This document shows, piece by piece, positions 1 through 10,198 of a stretch of 64,000 nt of DNA (positions are counted from its first letter, which is position 1; each line of letters begins with the position of its first letter). The position numbers were made by a program, and so were the translations under genes. The stretch is from an uncultured Parabacteroides sp. (GTDB taxonomy: Bacteria; Bacteroidota; Bacteroidia; Bacteroidales; Tannerellaceae): positions 310,001 to 374,000 of the forward strand of contig CALCST010000023.1 in assembly GCA_937894065.1 (NCBI GenBank), read 5' to 3'. The notes beneath the pieces are model-generated. The model saw only the letters and a program-made list of their open reading frames with translations, was not told the origin of the DNA and searched no databases.

Positions 1-1
1 C

Positions 2-2485
2 ACACGTGCCGGTTTGCTGCATGTGGCTAACCATCATGTATCTCCAGGGAAGAAGCAGTGGACATGGGGCAATGGTGATTTTGGCAAGGCTTGGGATAGA
101 AACCTGACTGATGCAGACGGACCATATATAGAACTTATGACAGGTGTCTATACTGATAATCAGCCAGACTTTACATGGTTGCAACCATATGAAGAGAAAA
201 GGTTCACTCAGTATTTTATGCCTTACAGAGAACTTGGAGTAGTGAAGAATGCAAGTTCTGATTTACTGATGAATATTGAGCCTGATGGTTGTGGAACTTC
301 TGTTCTGAAATTGTTTGCAACATCGTTGCAGAAAGATTTGCGTATAGTCGTTAAAAATAACGGAGTTTCATTATTTGAAGAGATTGTAGATTTGTGTCCG
401 GAAAATGTGTTTGAGAGAACATTGGATATTGCTGGAATAGATAATTCAGAGGTTATAATATATAATGTAAAAGGCAAGATTGTACTTTCATGGAAACCGG
501 AACCTTCGGAAATAAAGGAAATACCTGAGGCTGCTAAACCTGCATTGGATCCTTCGGAAATCAGAACAACAGAGCAGCTGTATTTGACAGGTTTGCATTT
601 GGAACAATACAGACATGCAACATATTCGCCTGTAGATTATTATATGGAAGCATTGCGTAGGGACGAGTCTGATGTCCGGAACAACAATGCCATGGGTTTG
701 TGGCTGATTCGTAAAGGTCGCTTTGCAAAGGCTGAGCCATATTTACGCCGTGCAGTCAAGACACTGACAGAAAAGAATCCAAATCCTTACGATGGTGAGG
801 CGTTTTATAACCTAGGTCTTTCACTGAAATATCAGAACAGATTGGATGAGGCTTATGAGTGTTTCTATAAATCATGTTGGAATGCTGCATGGCAGGATTC
901 CGGATATTTCTCTTTGTCACAGATTTCTTCGGCTTGGGAAAACTGGGATGATGCTTTGGATGAAGTTGAGAAATCGCTGGTGAGAAACTGGCATAGTTTG
1001 CGGGCACGCCACCTTAAAACGACAATTCTTCGCCATTTGGGCAGAACTAATGAGGCTGAGCGATGGATTGAAGATTCGTTGCATATCGATAAATTCAATT
1101 ATGGATGTCTGTTTGAGAGGTATCTTATGACAGGCAATAAAGATATACTTGAGGAATTGGCTCAGATTATGAGAAAGGATGCTCATAATTATGAGGAGTT
1201 GGCACTTGATTATGCTTCTGCCGGATGTTATGACGAAGCAATTAATGTGGTAGATTGGGCTATTTTCGTTTTGGAATCTGACACCAGAATGTTACATTAT
1301 TATAAGGCTTGGTTCTTGCGTTGCATGGGCAGAACAGACGAGGCTCGTGATGTTGCTCAAACGGCAGAATTGTTGCCTGAAGATATGTATTTCCCTAATT
1401 CCCTTGAGGCTATTTTGGCTTTGCAATGTGTCGTAGAATTGCTTGAGCATTCTTCTAAGGCTAATTATCTGCTTGGAAATATATGGTATGACAAGCGTCA
1501 GTATGACGAAGCAATATCAGCATGGGAAAAATCAGCAACACAAGATTCTTCTTTCCCAACGGTTTTGAGAAATTTGGCTCTTGCTTATTTCAATAAACTA
1601 GGCAGAACTAATGATGCTCTAGATATGATGGAAAAGGCATTTGCCCTTAACACGGATGATGCTCGTATGCTTATGGAGCTTGATCAGTTGTATAAGAGAA
1701 TGAACAGAGAGCATAAATTCAGATTGGAGCTGTTGGAAGAATATCTTGAAGTGGTTTCGAAACGTGATGATTTATATTTGGAATATATCACATTGCTGAA
1801 TCAGTGCGGTGAGTATGAAAAAGCCTTGCAGTGCATTGAGTCACGCCGTTTCCATCCTTGGGAAGGAGGAGAAGGTAAAGTGCCGGCACAATATCAGACC
1901 GCTCATTTGCAATTGGCAAAACAGTTTATGAAAGTTGCGGAATACAACAAAGCTATGGGGCATATTGATGCATGCTTTAAGTATCCGGAAAATTTGGGTG
2001 AGGGCAAATTGCACGGATCTCAGGAAAATGACTTTAATTATTATAAAGGTTGTATTTTGGAAGCATTGGGCGATTATGAAAAAGCCAAGGAATGTTTCCT
2101 TAAGGCTTCTACTGGAATTAGTGTGCCTGCAGCAGCAGTATATTATAACGATCAGAAACCGGATAAAATATATTATCAGGGACTGGCTTTGCGGAAACTT
2201 GGACGTGAAGATGAAGCTCGCGGAAGATTCAACAGACTGATAGATTTTGCTGAAAAGCATATATTTGATGTTTTTAAGATGGACTATTTTGCAGTTTCTT
2301 TGCCCGACCTTCAGATTTGGGAGGATGATATGAACCGTAAAAATGAAGTTCATTGTCGTTATTTACTTGCTTTAGGTTATAATGGTCTTGGCAAGATTAA
2401 TGCGGCTCAGGTTGAGTTTGCCAAAGTACTGGAGATGGATAATAATCATCCGGGAAAGTTCGTTGTTGAAAAGAGTATAAATTAG
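2..2485 (+). CDS. DUF5107/TPR-repeat protein, 5' end outside window
   Basis: This is the C-terminal 827 or so residues of a large protein. The reading frame is open to the left edge, so the true start lies outside the window. The first 75 residues (motifs such as ANHHVSPGKKQWTWGNGDFG and LQPYEEKRFTQYFMPY) match the end of a DUF5107 domain, a family often linked to carbohydrate-active enzymes. The rest is a long run of TPR-like helical pairs with repeated A-x-x-x-Y/F-x-x-A spacing, for example around residues 200-300, 480-560 and 650-780. Such proteins are usually single-polypeptide genes of 1000-1100 residues. The role is probably protein scaffolding or glycan-related, but the exact function is unknown. 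An inverted repeat follows the stop. Confidence 0.85.
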   Translation, partial: TRAGLLHVANHHVSPGKKQWTWGNGDFGKAWDRNLTDADGPYIELMTGVYTDNQPDFTWLQPYEEKRFTQYFMPYRELGVVKNASSDLLMNIEPDGCGTSVLKLFATSLQKDLRIVVKNNGVSLFEEIVDLCPENVFERTLDIAGIDNSEVIIYNVKGKIVLSWKPEPSEIKEIPEAAKPALDPSEIRTTEQLYLTGLHLEQYRHATYSPVDYYMEALRRDESDVRNNNAMGLWLIRKGRFAKAEPYLRRAVKTLTEKNPNPYDGEAFYNLGLSLKYQNRLDEAYECFYKSCWNAAWQDSGYFSLSQISSAWENWDDALDEVEKSLVRNWHSLRARHLKTTILRHLGRTNEAERWIEDSLHIDKFNYGCLFERYLMTGNKDILEELAQIMRKDAHNYEELALDYASAGCYDEAINVVDWAIFVLESDTRMLHYYKAWFLRCMGRTDEARDVAQTAELLPEDMYFPNSLEAILALQCVVELLEHSSKANYLLGNIWYDKRQYDEAISAWEKSATQDSSFPTVLRNLALAYFNKLGRTNDALDMMEKAFALNTDDARMLMELDQLYKRMNREHKFRLELLEEYLEVVSKRDDLYLEYITLLNQCGEYEKALQCIESRRFHPWEGGEGKVPAQYQTAHLQLAKQFMKVAEYNKAMGHIDACFKYPENLGEGKLHGSQENDFNYYKGCILEALGDYEKAKECFLKASTGISVPAAAVYYNDQKPDKIYYQGLALRKLGREDEARGRFNRLIDFAEKHIFDVFKMDYFAVSLPDLQIWEDDMNRKNEVHCRYLLALGYNGLGKINAAQVEFAKVLEMDNNHPGKFVVEKSIN

Positions 2486-2565
2486 AATAGAAAATAATAA
2501 AATTAAAGATTTATGTTCAATATCTAAAATAGGTTTTATAAAACGAGAATATAATTATATACCCC

Positions 2566-2623
2566 AAAAAGGTCTTTTGTCAATTTTATGATTATTATCA
2601 AAAAATAGGCAAAGGACCTTTTT
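2566..2623 (+). terminator. Probable intrinsic terminator after DUF5107 gene
   Basis: The arms at 2566-2579 and 2610-2623 (AAAAAGGTCTTTTG and CAAAGGACCTTTTT) are complementary except for one bulge. The right arm ends in a T run. The 30-nt loop is long for a terminator. Confidence 0.55.
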
Positions 2624-3376
2624 ATATTTATACAGTAGAACTATGATTTATTATGGATATCATATGGTTACAAAATGTAAAAGATTAAGATTTACTTAGT
2701 TAAGATACTTGTTAAATATATATGTATTATATTTTTAGTAATATTGTTTAGTATTTTCATAGCATAAATATTCCCATAAAAGTGTATTTCTAAAATTTTT
2801 TATCGTTATGTATAAATACGTATCGAAAGATTGTCCATCTTGATGGTTTTTTTATCTATTTTTATTCTTTTTAGTATGTTGTTATTTTACACTGTGATTT
2901 TAAAATGATTTTACAAGAAACTTATGATTGTCTATTTATAAATTATTTAGGCATTATTATAAATAGCGTTGTTTTTGTTAAGTCATAGCTGAATAAATAT
3001 ATTTTATATATGAATTTGTTTTTCAGATTTAACGTCTTTGAAACATTATGGTTTTGGTAATTATTTATATATAGGAGATTTCCTCTCTCTATATATTAAT
3101 ATATAGAAAAAATTTATCCACAGTTGTTTTGTACATCTAGGTAAATTAGATTAATCTTTTTAAGATAAATGTATTTTTTATTGTTTATCAATTTGGTGTA
3201 TATAAATGAACGTAAATAATATTGCTTTTTAGTTTTATTATTTGCATTGTTTTTTATGATTTTGTTGATGATTAATAATAATTAATGTAGCATTTACTTA
3301 AGAGAGGGCTAATATATGTAACATAAAAGTATATATGGAAATTGATAAAATATTGTTAATTTAAATTTATATCACT
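2624..3376. other. 750-bp very AT-rich intergenic region upstream of the glycan locus
   Basis: No coding frame of credible composition is visible here. The stretch is markedly AT-rich. A weak promoter-like pair lies at 3193-3195 (TTG) and 3217-3224 (TAATATTG), spacer 21, about 150 bp before the SusC gene, which allows a long 5' leader. No regulator gene sits beside this locus. Confidence 0.5.
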
Positions 3377-6300
3377 ATGAATGAAAATCTAAAAAATGGA
3401 TGGAACGATTACTTTTCAAGAAGATTTTCTGCAAGAAACGGGCTACTTTTAAAGTGTTTGTTTTGTTCTTTAGCTTTAGGCTTACCAGTTAATGCTGTAA
3501 ATGCAAATAATCATGGTTTGTATGAGGTACTGCAGAGTAGAAAAGTCACGGGTTCTGTTGTTGATTCTAATGGTGAACCGATTATTGGGGCAAATGTAGT
3601 TGTAAAGGGTACACAAAATGGTACTATTACAGATTTAAATGGTTCATTTACATTAGATGTATCAGAAGGTAATATTGTATTAACTATATCTTATATAGGA
3701 TATAATACACTAGAATATCCAGTTGTTGAAGGTAAAGCTGTGATGGCTCAACTAAAGGAAGACACACAACATTTGGATGAGGTTGTAGTTACAGCTTTAG
3801 GTATATCTAAAAGTGAAAGAGCATTGAATTATTCAGCTGCACAGTTTTCTTCTAATGAAATTAGTGAAGTACACTCAGAGAATCCTCTGTCTGCTTTAAC
3901 AGGTAAAGTGGCAGGTTTAGACATTACAGGTAATAAAAGAAGTGGTTCTGGGAAAATTGTATTACGAGGAGTAGGTGAGATAGCCTCTGGATCAACGAAT
4001 AAGCCATTGTATGTTATTGATGGTGTACCTGTAGATAATGGTGATAGAACAACCGCTTCTCCTTTTGGTGGAATAGACTATGGAGATGTAATGTCTAATA
4101 TTAATACTGATGATATAGAATCTATTAGTGTTTTAAAAGGTCCGTCTGCTGCTGCATTGTATGGTTCAAAAGCATCTAGAGGAGCTATTTTGATTACTAC
4201 AAAATCAGGAGTTGCAGATCAAGGTATAGGAATTGAATTTAACTCTAATACATCTATGTTGATGCCTTATGCAGGATTAGGTAAATATCAGCAATCATAT
4301 GGTACAGGTCAAGGAGGAAATTATCCTAAATCAAAGGCAGACGCTATGGCATGGTCTTTAGATTCATGGGGGGCAAAACTAGACCCATCTATTAATTCTA
4401 TTTTTCTAGATGGATCAGAACAGCAATATATTTCGCGTTATCATCCAATGGATTTTTATAATAATGGATTTAATACATCCAATTCTTTGTCTGTTATGGG
4501 TGGAAATAAGAAAGCAACATTTCGTATGTCTTATGGTAACGAATATTATAAGGATATAACACCTGCGTTTAAATATGTTAAACATAATTTTAATATTAGA
4601 GCTAATGGTGAACTGACGTCACGTTTGAGCTATGATGTAAAATTAAATTTTAATGTATCTGATGCTAACCAGCGACCACAGAGCGGACATGGTATATTTA
4701 ATCCTATGACAGTTTTACCTATATTAGGAGCTGATACAGATTTGAATAAACTTGAAGCAATGGGGCGTGACATATCTACAGGTGGATTAATTAATAATTG
4801 GGATGGAGCTTTAAACCCTTATTATGTCCTTTATCAATATAAAAATAACGATCAGATGTATAAAGGAATAGGGGCTGCATCTGTTTCTTATAAATTATTA
4901 AATGATTTAAAATTAACATTTCGTCAAGGCTTAGAAATGTCAGATTTTAATACTAGCGAACTAATACCTGAAGGTTCAAAGTTTATGACTACTTATGCTG
5001 GACGTTATGGTTCAATGGAGAAAGGTGGATTAGAAAAAACTAATTCTAAATTTTTACAAGTTAATACAGATTTTTTTGCTGAATATAGTAAGTCTATTCA
5101 AGATTTTACAATTGACGCTATGTTAGGAGGAAACTATTGGTCTCAAAAGACGAGAGATTATAGTATACAAGCCGCAGATTTTATAGCAGAAGGATTATAT
5201 TCTCCATCTAATGCAAAAAATCAAATGTCTTCATATGAAATTTATAATAAAAAGATGTGGGGTATGTATGGATCTTTGGATCTATCATATAAACGTTTTC
5301 TTTATTTGACATTTACAGCACGTAATGATTGGAGTTCTACATTACCACAAAAGAATAATTCATATTTTTATCCGTCAATTGGAGGAAGTTTAATTTTTTC
5401 TGAAATTTTAGATTTACCAGATTGGTTATCGTTTGGTAAAATACGAGGTTCTTGGGCGCAAGTTGGTAGTGATACTGATGTATATCAGTTGGATATGTAT
5501 TATAGCCTTTTCCCTGGAGGTTATCCTACTGATTTTGGTTCTGAAGTATATCCAGGAAATATTAATACAAATCAATTGCCTCCACTCGATTTGAAACCTA
5601 TGATTACAAAATCAACTGAGTTAGGATTAGATGTACGTTTCTTTAATGATCGTTTAGGAGTAGATTTAGCTTATTATGATAATACAACAAGCGACCAAAT
5701 ACTTCAAGTACCTATCCCTAATTCTTCTGGTTTTTCATCAAGATTAATGAATGCAGGTTCTGTTAGTAATAGAGGTATTGAGGTGACTTTATCTGTTACT
5801 CCTATCCAACGTAAAGATTTACAGTGGAATTTGAATTTGTCATTGTCTCATAATAAGAGTAAAGTAAATAAATTATATGATGGACTTGAAAGCATCCAGA
5901 TGTATTTTTGTGAGGCGATGAGCGTAATGGCGGTAGAGGGAGAACCTTATGGTATTATGTATGGGTCTGATTATTTATATGATGAATCTGGGCAAATTAT
6001 GAGGGATGCAGATGGATATCCGTTATATGATACTAGTTATAATTCTTATTTAGGTTCAGCTATTCCTAAAGTGATTTGGGGTCTTTCTAGCTCTATTAGT
6101 TATAAGGATTTTTATCTGAATTTCACAATTGATAGTAGAATGGGGCATAAATATTATTCTAAGACATCTCGTTGGTTATATGAGCATGGAAATCATATCA
6201 ATACAGCAATAGCAAGAGATGAATATTATGCTTCAGGAGGAACAGGTTTGGATCCTTTGAAATTAGGTAAAATACAAAGTGTTGTTGCTTCAGAAAATGT

Positions 6301-6553
6301 TTATAATGGTAGTTTCATTCGTATGAAAGAGATAGCACTTGGTTATAAGGTGCCGAAAAAATTTGCTGAAAAATTGATGTTAAAGTCTGCACAAATTTCT
6401 CTAGTTGCAAGTAATCCATTTTTTATTTGGAGAGGAAGTGATTTCTGTGATCCGACTTTTTCAATTAATTCAACTGTTGGAATGGAGGGCATTGAGAACG
6501 GTGCAGAACCAGCTATTAGATCTTTAGGTATAAATTTGAATTTGAAATTTTAA
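3377..6553 (+). CDS. SusC/RagA-family TonB-linked outer-membrane transporter
   Basis: This outer-membrane transporter takes up oligosaccharides with a SusD partner. The protein has 1058 residues, normal for the family. An N-terminal hydrophobic signal segment (about residues 22-45) is followed by a carboxypeptidase-regulatory-like domain (about 52-135, starting VTGSVVDSNGEPIIGANVVV), a TonB-box-like stretch DEVVVTALG, the plug domain (to about 275, with VLKGPSAAALYGSKASRGAI), and a long beta-barrel ending in the aromatic residue F. It overlaps the SusD gene by one base (TAATG), so translation is probably coupled. Substrate is inferred only from the GH97 and GalM neighbours. The gene is visibly more AT-rich than the housekeeping genes in the window. 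Confidence 0.93.
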   Translation: MNENLKNGWNDYFSRRFSARNGLLLKCLFCSLALGLPVNAVNANNHGLYEVLQSRKVTGSVVDSNGEPIIGANVVVKGTQNGTITDLNGSFTLDVSEGNIVLTISYIGYNTLEYPVVEGKAVMAQLKEDTQHLDEVVVTALGISKSERALNYSAAQFSSNEISEVHSENPLSALTGKVAGLDITGNKRSGSGKIVLRGVGEIASGSTNKPLYVIDGVPVDNGDRTTASPFGGIDYGDVMSNINTDDIESISVLKGPSAAALYGSKASRGAILITTKSGVADQGIGIEFNSNTSMLMPYAGLGKYQQSYGTGQGGNYPKSKADAMAWSLDSWGAKLDPSINSIFLDGSEQQYISRYHPMDFYNNGFNTSNSLSVMGGNKKATFRMSYGNEYYKDITPAFKYVKHNFNIRANGELTSRLSYDVKLNFNVSDANQRPQSGHGIFNPMTVLPILGADTDLNKLEAMGRDISTGGLINNWDGALNPYYVLYQYKNNDQMYKGIGAASVSYKLLNDLKLTFRQGLEMSDFNTSELIPEGSKFMTTYAGRYGSMEKGGLEKTNSKFLQVNTDFFAEYSKSIQDFTIDAMLGGNYWSQKTRDYSIQAADFIAEGLYSPSNAKNQMSSYEIYNKKMWGMYGSLDLSYKRFLYLTFTARNDWSSTLPQKNNSYFYPSIGGSLIFSEILDLPDWLSFGKIRGSWAQVGSDTDVYQLDMYYSLFPGGYPTDFGSEVYPGNINTNQLPPLDLKPMITKSTELGLDVRFFNDRLGVDLAYYDNTTSDQILQVPIPNSSGFSSRLMNAGSVSNRGIEVTLSVTPIQRKDLQWNLNLSLSHNKSKVNKLYDGLESIQMYFCEAMSVMAVEGEPYGIMYGSDYLYDESGQIMRDADGYPLYDTSYNSYLGSAIPKVIWGLSSSISYKDFYLNFTIDSRMGHKYYSKTSRWLYEHGNHINTAIARDEYYASGGTGLDPLKLGKIQSVVASENVYNGSFIRMKEIALGYKVPKKFAEKLMLKSAQISLVASNPFFIWRGSDFCDPTFSINSTVGMEGIENGAEPAIRSLGINLNLKF

Positions 6554-8187
6554 TGATTATGAGAACAAATATAAAAAATATTGTTTCGTTATTAGTATCT
6601 CTCATATTAACTGGATGTTATGCAGATTTTGGAGATATAAATACGAATCCAAATAAAGTTACTTCTATAGGAAGTGAGAATTTATTTCATAATGTTATTG
6701 GATATTTAGGTAAACCATTTGCTGGTGAATTTGAATATATTGCTCCAATGATGCAATATACAGCAACTACAAATGGTAATTATAATATACCAGGAAATAC
6801 ATATGCTATAGATGGTACTGCTATGGGTATATATTCATCTATTTGGAGTTCTTATAGCGTGGATTTCATGAGATATTTGAATTTGATAGAGACTCAACTT
6901 ACTGAAGAAAATAATAATACTTCAAAATTGGCAGAAGTAAATATCATTAGAGCTTTGTTGTTGTCTCAATATGCAGATACTTTTGGCCCTGTTCCTTATG
7001 ATCAGATAGCTGAAGCTTTAAATGGAATTGTATATCCCAAATATAGAAGTGAAAAAGATGTTTATTTAGGTACTGAAGAATTTAAAGGAGTGTTGGATTT
7101 GTTGGATGAATCTATACAGGTGCTTAAGAATTCAACAGATGATTTATTTCCAAATGATCTTTTTTTTAATGCTGATAGAGAGAAATGGATAAAATTTGCT
7201 TCTTCAATATTATTAAGATTGTCAATTCGTATTTCTGATGTTGAAACAGAAGTCGCTAAGACTTATATTAATAAAGCAATATCTTATGGATTAATATTGG
7301 ATGAAATTGATATAGCTAAAATTAATCATAGACCATCTGTAACAGGAGAACCAGATTACTTGGATAATTCAGTTGCTAATTCGTTATTGACACTTAAAAA
7401 AGAACGTGGTTATTGTTATGGTGCAAGTTTTATTACAGCTTTAAAAGAGTTTAATGAAAATCAAATAGATCCACGTTTAAAGGTCATAGCTGGTGTATAT
7501 GATGAAAATGATGTATATTATGATAATTATTATGATTATGAAGGTATGTTGAATGGATGTGAGATGGATGATGTAGAATCAGTTGTAGAACGTATGGGAT
7601 TCGATGATATATATACACCTGGAATAGGTAGGTATGGATTTGCTTCTTTTAAAAAGGAGACTGTCTTAAATCGAGAGGCTTACTATATTGTATTGGGTAA
7701 TGCAGAAGTGAATTTCCTTTTAGCAGAAGCTGTATGGAAAGGACTTATCTCAGGAGATGCTGAGAGTTATTATTTAAATGGCATAAAATCTTCTATGCGT
7801 TTAATGAAATACTGGGGTGAATCTATTTCAGAAGAGGAAATAGAAACTTATATAAAAACATTACCAAAGTTAGGAGAGAACAAGTCTATGAACCTTCGAA
7901 ATGGTTTAGATGAAATAATAACTCAAAAATGGTTGTCAATGTTTGAGAATGCTATGCAACCATGGTGTGATTGGAGACGAACACATTATCCAAGTATTAT
8001 TACAGATAATCCTAATATGAACAAATTAGGTATTACTGGTAATAAACTTCCAGGACGTTTGCCATATCCACAGGATGAAAGTATTCGTAATAAAGATAAT
8101 TATGACGAAGGTGTATTGATGCTTTCAAATAAAAGCGATGATTATATGAATGATTTGTGGTGGGCAAAGCCTTATTTTAGTTTGTAA
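6553..8187 (+). CDS. SusD/RagB-like surface glycan-binding lipoprotein
   Basis: This lipoprotein caps the SusC barrel and binds the glycan. Its signal peptide ends in a lipobox (SLILTGC, Cys22), so it is predicted to be lipid-anchored. The early motif DINTNPNKVTS, the helical TPR-like body and the C-terminal segment QKWLSMFENAMQPWCDWRRT resemble the SusD-like_2 branch rather than classical SusD. Its 544 residues are a usual length. The ATG overlaps the SusC stop. A second in-frame ATG at 6559 could be the real start. It lies in an AT-rich four-gene unit with GH97 and a GalM homologue. Confidence 0.9.
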   Translation: MIMRTNIKNIVSLLVSLILTGCYADFGDINTNPNKVTSIGSENLFHNVIGYLGKPFAGEFEYIAPMMQYTATTNGNYNIPGNTYAIDGTAMGIYSSIWSSYSVDFMRYLNLIETQLTEENNNTSKLAEVNIIRALLLSQYADTFGPVPYDQIAEALNGIVYPKYRSEKDVYLGTEEFKGVLDLLDESIQVLKNSTDDLFPNDLFFNADREKWIKFASSILLRLSIRISDVETEVAKTYINKAISYGLILDEIDIAKINHRPSVTGEPDYLDNSVANSLLTLKKERGYCYGASFITALKEFNENQIDPRLKVIAGVYDENDVYYDNYYDYEGMLNGCEMDDVESVVERMGFDDIYTPGIGRYGFASFKKETVLNREAYYIVLGNAEVNFLLAEAVWKGLISGDAESYYLNGIKSSMRLMKYWGESISEEEIETYIKTLPKLGENKSMNLRNGLDEIITQKWLSMFENAMQPWCDWRRTHYPSIITDNPNMNKLGITGNKLPGRLPYPQDESIRNKDNYDEGVLMLSNKSDDYMNDLWWAKPYFSL

Positions 8188-8198
8188 ATATTAAATTT

Positions 8199-8225
8199 GA
8201 CTGGAATCAGAACATGATTCCAGTC
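8199..8225 (+). promoter_or_regulatory. Perfect intercistronic hairpin between SusD and GH97 genes
   Basis: GACTGGAATCA (8199-8209) and TGATTCCAGTC (8215-8225) form a perfect 11-bp stem with a 5-nt loop. No T run follows, so it looks more like an mRNA-stability or attenuation element than a full terminator. Confidence 0.6.
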
Positions 8226-8229
8226 TATT

Positions 8230-10194
8230 ATGTTGATAAATAGTTTAGTTATGAGAGTATTATTTTTAATTGCATTGTATTTTTGTCTATCAAATGTAGC
8301 CTTCTCAAAGGATTATCAGGTTTTTTCTCCTGATAAAAATATAAAATTGAATATATTAATTAATAAGCAGATAGAGATATCCATTTTTAATGATGAACGT
8401 GTCGTTTTGGATAATTCTTCTATTGGCATGACTATTGATAATTCTGATATTTGTTTATCTCCTAAAGTCATTAAGGCAACAGAAAAAAAGGTTGATAATT
8501 GGATTAACCCAGTAGTGAAGATAAAATCTGATAAAATCAGAGATTATTATAATGAATTGATCTTGGATTTTAAAGGAAATTATTCTATTCAATTCAGAGT
8601 CTATAATGAAGGAGTTGCTTATCGATTTTTTACATCTTTGGATGGTGATGTTATTATTAATAATGAAAAATTGGAATTGAATATCCCTACAAATAGTAAA
8701 GGCTTTTTAATGAAGGAGGATGGCTTTTATTCTATGTCAGAATCACCATATATATGTAATACAGTTAACAGTTATGAAGAAAACTCATTATATAGTTTAC
8801 CTGCTCTGTTTCAAACTGTCAATCATGATTTTATACTTGTTACAGAATCGGATGTGTTGGACTATCCAGGTTTGTGGTTGACTAAGCATAATGGGAAATT
8901 TCATGCTCTTTCACCTCAAAAAGTAACTTCTACTAAAACAGAGAATTGTACGAGTCAGCAATATGTCGTTGGACGAGCTGATTATATTGCTGAAACAAGC
9001 GGGGATCGTTCTTTTCCCTGGCGAATATTTGCAATAACAAAAGATGAAAAAAATCTGATAACAAATCAAATGGTTTATTTATTGGCTAAACCTGAAAAAG
9101 AAGCAGACTATTCTTGGATTAAGCCAGGACTGGCAACTCTGGATTGGTGGGGAAGACGTAATATTTTTGGAACAAATTTTAAAGGAGGTGTGAATACAGA
9201 AACTCATAAATATTTTGTTGATTTTAATCATAAGTATGGGCTAAAATATTTTGTTTTGGATGATGGTTGGTCTGATGCTTGTGATTTACGCCAAATTAAT
9301 GAAAATTTAGATCTTGATGAATTGAGCAAATACGCAAGAGAAAAGGGGGTAGGTCTAGTTTTTTGGGTACATGCCTTTGCTCTTAAACAGGATATTTCTG
9401 GTTATTTGGACTTTTTCAAATCCAAGGGAGCTGTAGGTATAAAGGTGGATTTTTTTGCTAGAGATGATCAAGACGCTGTGAATTTATTCCACCAAATAGC
9501 ACAGGCAGCTTTGGAACGGCAGTTGGTTGTGGATTTTCATGGCATATGTAAACCTATAGGTCTTAATAGAACTTATCCTAATGTATTAACAAGTGAAGGT
9601 TTGATAGAGTTTGAAATGAATGGTGTAACAGATTGGGCTAATCCAAATCATCATACTTTATTGCCTTTTATACGTATGGTTGCTGGGCCTATGGATTATC
9701 TTCCGGGAACATTGAATAATGCCCAAAAACATGAATTTTATAAGAATGTGAATCGTCCTGTAGGTCTAGGTTCCCGTGCTCACTCAATGGCTTTGTCTGT
9801 ATTATTTGAAAGTCCTATAACTATGTTGCCAGATTCTCCTTCTGATTATTTAACGAATGATGAATGCACATCTTTTCTAAGTCAAATTCCAGTTGTTTGG
9901 GATGAAACAAAGGTTATTGATGCTAAGATAGGTGAATATATAATTTTAGCAAGAAGATATAACAAAGATTGGTATCTTGCTGCTATTACAAATTGGAGTT
10001 CTCGTGATATATCTGTATCTTTAAATTTTTTGGATGATGGTAATTATATGCTAGATTATTTTATGGATGGAATGAATACTGAAACTCGGGGTATAGATTA
10101 TCTTCATATGAATCAAAAAGTAGATAAGAATACAATAATGAAGCTTTCTCTTAGTAAAGGTGGAGGTTGGGTTGGAAAATTATCTCAACAATAA
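8230..10194 (+). CDS. Glycoside hydrolase family 97, probably retaining
   Basis: GH97 enzymes cleave alpha-linked glucose or galactose, usually in the periplasm. A signal peptide is visible (FLIALYFCLSNVAFS). The start may be ATG 8230 or ATG 8251; the latter gives a cleaner signal peptide. The order is N-terminal beta-sandwich, (beta/alpha)8 barrel from about residue 290 (TLDWWGRRN, FVLDDGWSD, FWVHA), then a C-terminal beta domain. In the barrel, KVDFFARDDQ places Asp407 where retaining GH97 alpha-galactosidases have their nucleophile. Glu456 in TSEGLIEFEMN fits the acid/base. This favours the retaining, alpha-galactosidase-like branch over SusB, an inferred assignment supported by the following GalM homologue. 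At 654 residues it is close to usual length. Confidence 0.88.
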   Translation: MLINSLVMRVLFLIALYFCLSNVAFSKDYQVFSPDKNIKLNILINKQIEISIFNDERVVLDNSSIGMTIDNSDICLSPKVIKATEKKVDNWINPVVKIKSDKIRDYYNELILDFKGNYSIQFRVYNEGVAYRFFTSLDGDVIINNEKLELNIPTNSKGFLMKEDGFYSMSESPYICNTVNSYEENSLYSLPALFQTVNHDFILVTESDVLDYPGLWLTKHNGKFHALSPQKVTSTKTENCTSQQYVVGRADYIAETSGDRSFPWRIFAITKDEKNLITNQMVYLLAKPEKEADYSWIKPGLATLDWWGRRNIFGTNFKGGVNTETHKYFVDFNHKYGLKYFVLDDGWSDACDLRQINENLDLDELSKYAREKGVGLVFWVHAFALKQDISGYLDFFKSKGAVGIKVDFFARDDQDAVNLFHQIAQAALERQLVVDFHGICKPIGLNRTYPNVLTSEGLIEFEMNGVTDWANPNHHTLLPFIRMVAGPMDYLPGTLNNAQKHEFYKNVNRPVGLGSRAHSMALSVLFESPITMLPDSPSDYLTNDECTSFLSQIPVVWDETKVIDAKIGEYIILARRYNKDWYLAAITNWSSRDISVSLNFLDDGNYMLDYFMDGMNTETRGIDYLHMNQKVDKNTIMKLSLSKGGGWVGKLSQQ

Positions 10195-10198
10195 TATT

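Noticed and set aside
1841..2353. A 170-codon minus-strand frame within the DUF5107/TPR gene
   Set aside because: It is a hydrophobic, compositionally odd shadow of a clear TPR-coding region.
10160..10198. An upstream start for the GH97-linked GalM protein
   Set aside because: It would overlap the GH97 end and add residues without family counterpart; ATG 10199 follows the stop by five bases.
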